Positions 32,286-35,668 of a stretch of DNA of 35,668 nt are shown here, in pieces. A program made the translations under genes and the position numbers. The DNA lies in the NCBI GenBank assembly GCA_046756245.1, contig JBHHVZ010000021.1, positions 1 to 35,668 on the forward strand. Direction: 5' to 3'. Position 1 is the stretch's first letter. Each line of letters opens with the position of its first letter. The notes beneath the pieces were generated by a model. It made no database searches. It had not been told where the DNA came from and worked only from the letters and a program-made list of their open reading frames with translations. The stretch comes from G021776435 sp046756245. Lineage in GTDB: Bacteria > Pseudomonadota > Alphaproteobacteria > Caulobacterales > Parvularculaceae.

Positions 32286-33740
32286 TTATGCGGCGTCGCC
32301 GCCGCGCGCGAGCGGCGCGGCCGGAATCGGGAAGCGCGCCTTAACCGTCGTCCCGGCGCCCGGCGCAGAGTGCACTTCAAGCGTCGCGCCCTGGTCGTCG
32401 AGGATCTTTTTCGACAAGGTTAACCCAAGGCCGACGCCTTCCACCGAGCGCGTACGCGCATCTTCAACCTGGGAGAACGGCTTGAACGCAGCTTCAATTT
32501 GCGCCGCCGTCATTCCCGCGCCCCGGTCTGAAATTTCGAGAACATACTCGTCAGGATTTAACCGAACGCCGCGCAGAATGACTCGCGCGCCTTCCGGCGA
32601 GGCGGCGATTGCGTTGTCGAGCACATGTCCGAACGCATAGGTCGTGTGGTTATGATCGAGCTTAAGCGCGATCGGTTCGATTTCTGACGATTCGATTGTA
32701 ACGTTTTTCTCTTTCGCTTTTTCCGTAGCGTGCGCCACGATAGTATCGACGATGTCGTGCATGTCGCAATCGCTCGGGTCATATTTTATCTTTCCGGCTG
32801 TGGCGTCGGCGTATCTCAACATTTTCCCTATCATCGCCAGCAATCCCGCCGCCGACGAATGAATCTGCTCCAGGAATGAACCGACTTCGTCATCGCCGCC
32901 CTGTTTGTTCTGAAAATGCGTTTTGACGACTTCTGAAAAGCCGATGATCTGGTGAAGCGGCGTTCTGAGTTCGTGACTCAAAATGGACAGGAAGTTGATT
33001 TTCGCCTGATCGGAAGCCGTCGCTTCGATCAGCAGCTTTTCGATGAATGCGGAGTCCAATTCCCGCTGATAGTTTCGGTAAAACACGAGACGGGATCGAA
33101 TTTCCTGCGAATAGCTCGTCGCCAAGGCGACAAACGTCGTGAAAATTATGAAGAAATGACCCGAGGCGATTTCAATAGACGTCTTTGTGCTGATGTAAGT
33201 GATGGTGACCGAATAAACGACGGAAACGATGAGGAATACGCCTGCTGCAACGAGAAAATGTATTCTTTGTATGCACGAATAGAATATGAATATCACCAGG
33301 ATGCCGATGATATATGGCGGGCCGCCTTGCAGCGGAAGGATGGCGATCATCCACACCATCGAGAGAGAGCCGATCAGCATCACGGAAGCCGTCAGCCATT
33401 GAAAATACGGCTTCACGGGACGAAAGTGAGTCAAGGCGATAAGAAATGCGGCAAACGGCGTGCACAGACCCCAGCGAACCCACAAAACGTCTGACAAACG
33501 TTGATCGAAAGTCATAATATCGAGAATGCCGAAGCTGATGTAAGTCAGCAGTCCCAGATAGTTGACGAGCCGCTCTTTAGGCAGTTCGACGTCAACAAGA
33601 TGCTGCTGGTATTGGCGTTCAAGCGTTCGATCCGCAAACGACGCCCGCGCCCAGTTGACCTGGTCGCGAGAGAAGTCGCCGAAGAACGCGGATCCAATGC
33701 TTCTCAAGAAGCCGTCGCGCGATGAAGTTTGCGGCCCCAT
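32286..33740 (-). CDS. Sensor histidine kinase with six transmembrane helices (PhcS/LqsS-like architecture)
   Basis: 484-aa membrane sensor. After a cytoplasmic N-terminus (1-58) come six hydrophobic helices (about 59-78, 88-105, 115-137, 143-158, 162-183, 194-212), then a dimerisation/His domain with FLSILSHELRTPLHQIIGFSE (His256) and a complete ATPase domain (N376 in HVLDNAIAA, D405-x-G-x-G409, GVGLGL at 435-440). No PAS, HAMP or receiver domain is fused. Six-helix sensors such as PhcS, LqsS and CqsS read membrane-permeable signals (methyl esters, alpha-hydroxyketones). No response regulator is in the window, so the output is unknown. Tail-to-tail position with the methyltransferase gene suggests a shared function. 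Confidence 0.88.
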   Translation of the reverse strand: MGPQTSSRDGFLRSIGSAFFGDFSRDQVNWARASFADRTLERQYQQHLVDVELPKERLVNYLGLLTYISFGILDIMTFDQRLSDVLWVRWGLCTPFAAFLIALTHFRPVKPYFQWLTASVMLIGSLSMVWMIAILPLQGGPPYIIGILVIFIFYSCIQRIHFLVAAGVFLIVSVVYSVTITYISTKTSIEIASGHFFIIFTTFVALATSYSQEIRSRLVFYRNYQRELDSAFIEKLLIEATASDQAKINFLSILSHELRTPLHQIIGFSEVVKTHFQNKQGGDDEVGSFLEQIHSSAAGLLAMIGKMLRYADATAGKIKYDPSDCDMHDIVDTIVAHATEKAKEKNVTIESSEIEPIALKLDHNHTTYAFGHVLDNAIAASPEGARVILRGVRLNPDEYVLEISDRGAGMTAAQIEAAFKPFSQVEDARTRSVEGVGLGLTLSKKILDDQGATLEVHSAPGAGTTVKARFPIPAAPLARGGDAA

Positions 33741-34026
33741 GACTCCGAACGTTAGCTGCTCCAGAGATATAGAAAATCTTAGTTAACGTCTTATTTGCGC
33801 ATTTGGAGCCCGTTTCCTGCGCCGTCCGCGGCGGACAGAGCGCCTGTGGCGATACGGCGCGCGCGGCCGGCGCCGCTTTTGCGAACGATCTTGTTTCAGG
33901 CGGTTTTCGGCTTAGATTCGGAGCAGGCGGGCGCCGCCGGCTGCCGGAAATCGGGCCTTTTTCGAAACGGCGAGCAGAGGGCGCAGCGTTTCGGGTGCGC
34001 GCGGACGTGTGTATGGGGAGGCGTTA
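33741..34026. other. Divergent intergenic region, kinase and exported-protein genes
   Basis: 286 nt without a convincing gene. The part next to the kinase start is AT-rich (33755-33800, with GTTAACG at 33783-33789, the same heptamer as at 30735-30741 upstream of the methyltransferase gene); the remainder is GC-rich. It should hold the kinase promoter and the promoter of the gene at 34027. Confidence 0.35.
34015..34021 (+). promoter_or_regulatory. Shine-Dalgarno site fixing the start at 34027
   Basis: GGGGAGG, 5 nt before ATG 34027. It argues against the in-frame ATG at 34009, which lies upstream of this site. Confidence 0.6.
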
Positions 34027-34434
34027 ATGGCAATGGAATCGCTGAAAGCGCCATTCGGCGCGCTCGTTCTGGCCGCCGCGTTCGTGTCGGCGGCGCCCGG
34101 CGCAGCCCAAATAATCAGTTATCGTTATGACGGCGCCTATATCGGCGCGGCGAACCTGGAGCGCTCGCTTTCCGATGCTTCCTGCACGCCAACCCTGCCG
34201 CTCGTTCGCCTGGAGATCAGAAACGGCATTCTCAGAGCGTATGAAGAAAACGGCCGGCAGATCGTCAAAGGGTTCGTGACCGGCGACGGCTTTTTCACGA
34301 GCGATTATATTTTCGACGACGGAAGAACTACGCTTTTTGAAGGAATGGTCAACGCGCGCGGTCGACTCACCGGCGGGATCGTCGACGGCGCTTGCGCGTG
34401 GGTTGTCGAATTGTCGAAATTGCGGCGCGATTAA
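34027..34434 (+). CDS. Small exported protein, hypothetical
   Basis: 135-aa protein with a clear signal peptide (hydrophobic core about 10-22, then PGAAQ). The mature part is short and beta-rich: YDGAYIGAANLERSLSDASC, LPLVRLEIRNGILRAYEE, and a C-terminal GRLTGGIVDGACAWVVELSK. Two cysteines (in ASC-TPTL and DGACAW) could form a disulphide. I do not recognise the family; the strand pattern resembles small periplasmic beta-barrel-like domains. The start is fixed by GGGGAGG 5 nt upstream. Confidence 0.7.
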   Translation: MAMESLKAPFGALVLAAAFVSAAPGAAQIISYRYDGAYIGAANLERSLSDASCTPTLPLVRLEIRNGILRAYEENGRQIVKGFVTGDGFFTSDYIFDDGRTTLFEGMVNARGRLTGGIVDGACAWVVELSKLRRD

Positions 34435-34704
34435 CAGGCGCGCCGTTCAGGCTGCGCAGAATTCGCCAAATGCGTCATGAATGCGCCGGCATTCAGCTTT
34501 CAGTCGTAGAGGCCGTTTGCGCGAGCAGGGGAAAAAGACCGATTCGCCTACGAAACGATTTACAGGCTTGGCGGCGAACCGGCGTTTTCTTATAGTCGCC
34601 AAGCGGGCGGGTTTGTTGAGCGGGCCGGGTTTGTCTTCTGCGAAATTTTGAGTGGCGGTTTTTATCCTGCAAGCGTCTCTTTAATTTTAATGAGGGAGGT
34701 GACT
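34435..34704. other. Intergenic space between two exported-protein genes
   Basis: 270 nt. No gene or hairpin is recognised. The last 80 nt become T-rich (GGTTTTTATCC, CTTTAATTTTAA) and probably carry the promoter of the gene at 34705. Confidence 0.4.
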
Positions 34705-35235
34705 ATGCGCGTTTCTGCAATACTCGTCGGTCTTATGGCTATAGGGGGCGGCGCGCTCGTCGCAGCGCAGGCCGGCGACAATAAAGCATTGATTCACAGC
34801 GCGATGAGCGCCGGGCCGGCGTCGCTTACCGAGAATGCGACAATTAAGGACAACGACGGAAACGTTCTCCGGGAAGGTGCGAATGGGTGGACGTGCTATC
34901 CGGAGGCGGAGACAATAGGCCCGATGTGCAACGACGCACAATGGGACGCGCTGATCGCTGCGGTGCAAAGCCGGCAACCGTTCGAAGCCACGGGTTTTGG
35001 CGTTTCTTATATGCTCGCCGGCGAAGGCGATGCGATCGGTACGAGCAACAAGGACCCGTACGCGACTGAGCCGACGGAAGACAATGACTGGGTCAAGGAA
35101 GGGCCTCATATGATGCTTATCGTTCCGGACCCGGCGATGCTTGAAAAATTGTCGACCGATCCGCGCGATCCGGTTTATGTCATGTGGAAGGATACGCCCT
35201 ACGCTCATGTCATGGTGCGCATAGCCGAGAAATAG
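34705..35235 (+). CDS. Exported protein of unknown function, conserved family
   Basis: 176-aa protein with a signal peptide (MRVSAILVGLMAIGGG, ending about AQA). The mature part has a pattern I recall from a widespread uncharacterised family: DGNVLREGANGWTCYPE, then GPMCNDAQWDALI, GVSYMLAGEGDAIGTSN with KDPYATEPTEDNDWVKEGPH, MLIVPDP, and a C-terminal YVMWKDTPYAHVMVRI. The two cysteines may pair. A very strong ribosome site, GAGGGAGGT (34692-34700), precedes ATG 34705, which suggests high expression. It is the last host-like gene before the composition change at the right edge. Confidence 0.75.
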   Translation: MRVSAILVGLMAIGGGALVAAQAGDNKALIHSAMSAGPASLTENATIKDNDGNVLREGANGWTCYPEAETIGPMCNDAQWDALIAAVQSRQPFEATGFGVSYMLAGEGDAIGTSNKDPYATEPTEDNDWVKEGPHMMLIVPDPAMLEKLSTDPRDPVYVMWKDTPYAHVMVRIAEK

Positions 35236-35242
35236 ACACTAT

Positions 35243-35325
35243 GGTTGCGCCTTAAAAGAACCGCCTCTTAAAAGCGGCGTGTTCGATGTTCGCTTCGCGT
35301 GAGACAACCCTTTTAAGGCGCAGCC
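35243..35325. repeat. Long inverted repeat, possible element boundary
   Basis: GGTTGCGCCTTAAAAG (35243-35258) and CTTTTAAGGCGCAGCC (35310-35325) are inverted copies with one mismatch (13 central positions perfect), 51 nt apart. Between them CCGC-...-GCGG (35261-35276) contains another TTAAAAG. The position directly after the last host-like gene and before the mobile-element-like sequence suggests an attachment or end site, or a terminator. Confidence 0.6.
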
Positions 35326-35344
35326 GTTTCTTTCCGGAGAAAGC

Positions 35345-35390
35345 GTAAACCATGTCTCCGGTATGAAATGTAAACCATGTGCCCGGAATG
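35345..35390 (+). repeat. Two tandem copies of a 21-bp transposon-end-like motif
   Basis: Copies 35345-35365 and 35370-35390 share GTAAACCATGT and CCGG-x-ATG (differences at 3 positions) with 25-bp phasing. From memory, GTAAACCATGTCTCCGG-like repeats flank some IS481/IS3-type transposase genes, where several copies serve as binding sites. No transposase is in view. Confidence 0.6.
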
Positions 35391-35401
35391 GACCGTAGGG
35401 A

Positions 35402-35530
35402 ATGGCGCACCTAGAAGGAGATACTTCGAACGCGCTATTTGAAACTTTAGAAGATTGGGAGCACCAATTATCACATGCAGAACAGGACGTTAGGCAGCTT
35501 CCCAAGCCACCCGTGGGGCCAAGACCATGA
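35402..35530 (+). CDS. Small ORF, hypothetical, coupled to MobC-like gene
   Basis: 42-aa reading frame beginning MAHLEGDTSN and ending PPVGPRP, acidic and helical in its middle. TAGGGA lies next to the start. It overlaps the following gene by ATGA (35527-35530), which supports real translation. The region has visibly lower GC than the rest of the window. Family unknown. Confidence 0.5.
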   Translation: MAHLEGDTSNALFETLEDWEHQLSHAEQDVRQLPKPPVGPRP

Positions 35531-35668
35531 GAGGGCTCAACGGTGCAAAGAAGATCGCTGTTGGCGCAGGGTTCAATCAAGCTGCTGCTAAGAAGACTCC
35601 TGCACCCAAACCAGCACCTCCTTTCTCATTACGGCTAACCGTCGAGGAGCGCGCTAGGCTGGAGCGCA
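35527..35668 (+). CDS. MobC-like relaxosome accessory protein, N-terminal part
   Basis: The first 47 residues are present; the gene continues past the right edge. A basic Ala/Pro-rich N-terminus (GAKKIAVGAG, TPAPKPAPP) leads to FSLRLTVEERARLER, the ribbon-helix-helix start typical of MobC-like relaxosome accessory proteins carried by mobilizable plasmids and integrative elements. Such proteins help the relaxase open DNA at oriT. Only a short stretch can be seen, so the assignment is by motif. A relaxase gene would be expected next. Confidence 0.6.
   Translation, partial: MRGLNGAKKIAVGAGFNQAAAKKTPAPKPAPPFSLRLTVEERARLER

Noticed and set aside
35243..35325. Rho-independent terminator for the gene at 34705
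   Set aside because: The arms are 51 nt apart and the 3' arm is not followed by a T run, so an element end or attachment site fits better, though a terminator cannot be excluded.

Overview
This is a GC-rich chromosomal window that looks alphaproteobacterial. The evidence is the gene content: an fdsGBA-type formate dehydrogenase, xseA next to DUF2093, a DUF374/KdtA-LpxK-LpxL-MsbA lipid A cluster, TldD/PmbA next to DUF4170, ACAD10/11-like kinase genes, and several REP-like palindromes of the kind scattered through alphaproteobacterial genomes. A Parvularculaceae/Hyphomonadaceae-like or Rhizobiales-like host fits, but I cannot fix the genus from the sequence alone.

Layout. 1-3914 (minus): NAD-dependent molybdenum formate dehydrogenase, fdsG-fdsB-fdsA, with fdsA running off the left edge. 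4174-7057 (minus): a coniferyl-aldehyde-dehydrogenase-like ALDH, an APH/ACAD10-type kinase and a half-length GDT1 transporter. 7266-14636: purD (minus), an acidic Glu-Pro-repeat membrane protein (plus), a TPR lipoprotein-like/exported protein (minus), a polysaccharide deacetylase (minus), then xseA and a DUF2093 gene (plus). 14633-17143 (plus): an M23 peptidase, bacterioferritin-associated ferredoxin and bacterioferritin behind two Fur-like boxes, and a small Kazal-domain lipoprotein. 17162-23187: lipid A/Kdo genes (minus; a DUF374-waaA fusion, lpxK and lpxL, joined by 4-nt overlaps), diverging from msbA (plus). 23200-27472 (minus): a tyrosine phosphatase, DUF4170, pmbA/tldE, a GST, a class I glutamine amidotransferase and a small membrane protein. 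27727-29259 (plus): a UbiD decarboxylase.

29286-33740 is the most interesting part. A FadL-type outer-membrane channel diverges from a large SAM methyltransferase of the type annotated as 3-hydroxypalmitic acid methyl ester (PhcB-like) synthase. That gene converges, with an 11-nt gap, on a six-helix sensor histidine kinase of PhcS/LqsS-like architecture. Together they could make, move and sense a hydrophobic fatty-acyl methyl ester signal. The methyltransferase also carries a PilZ-like N-terminal domain. This functional reading is inference.

34027-35235 (plus): two small exported proteins of unknown function. From about 35240 to the right edge the composition drops in GC. There is a long inverted repeat, then two tandem copies of a 21-bp motif, then a 42-aa ORF coupled by ATGA to the start of a MobC-like mobilization gene. 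This looks like the left edge of an integrated mobile element that continues beyond the window.

At least five unrelated REP-like palindromes lie between genes, including a perfect 29-bp inverted repeat at 16690-16762. I saw no tRNA, rRNA, CRISPR array or convincing riboswitch.
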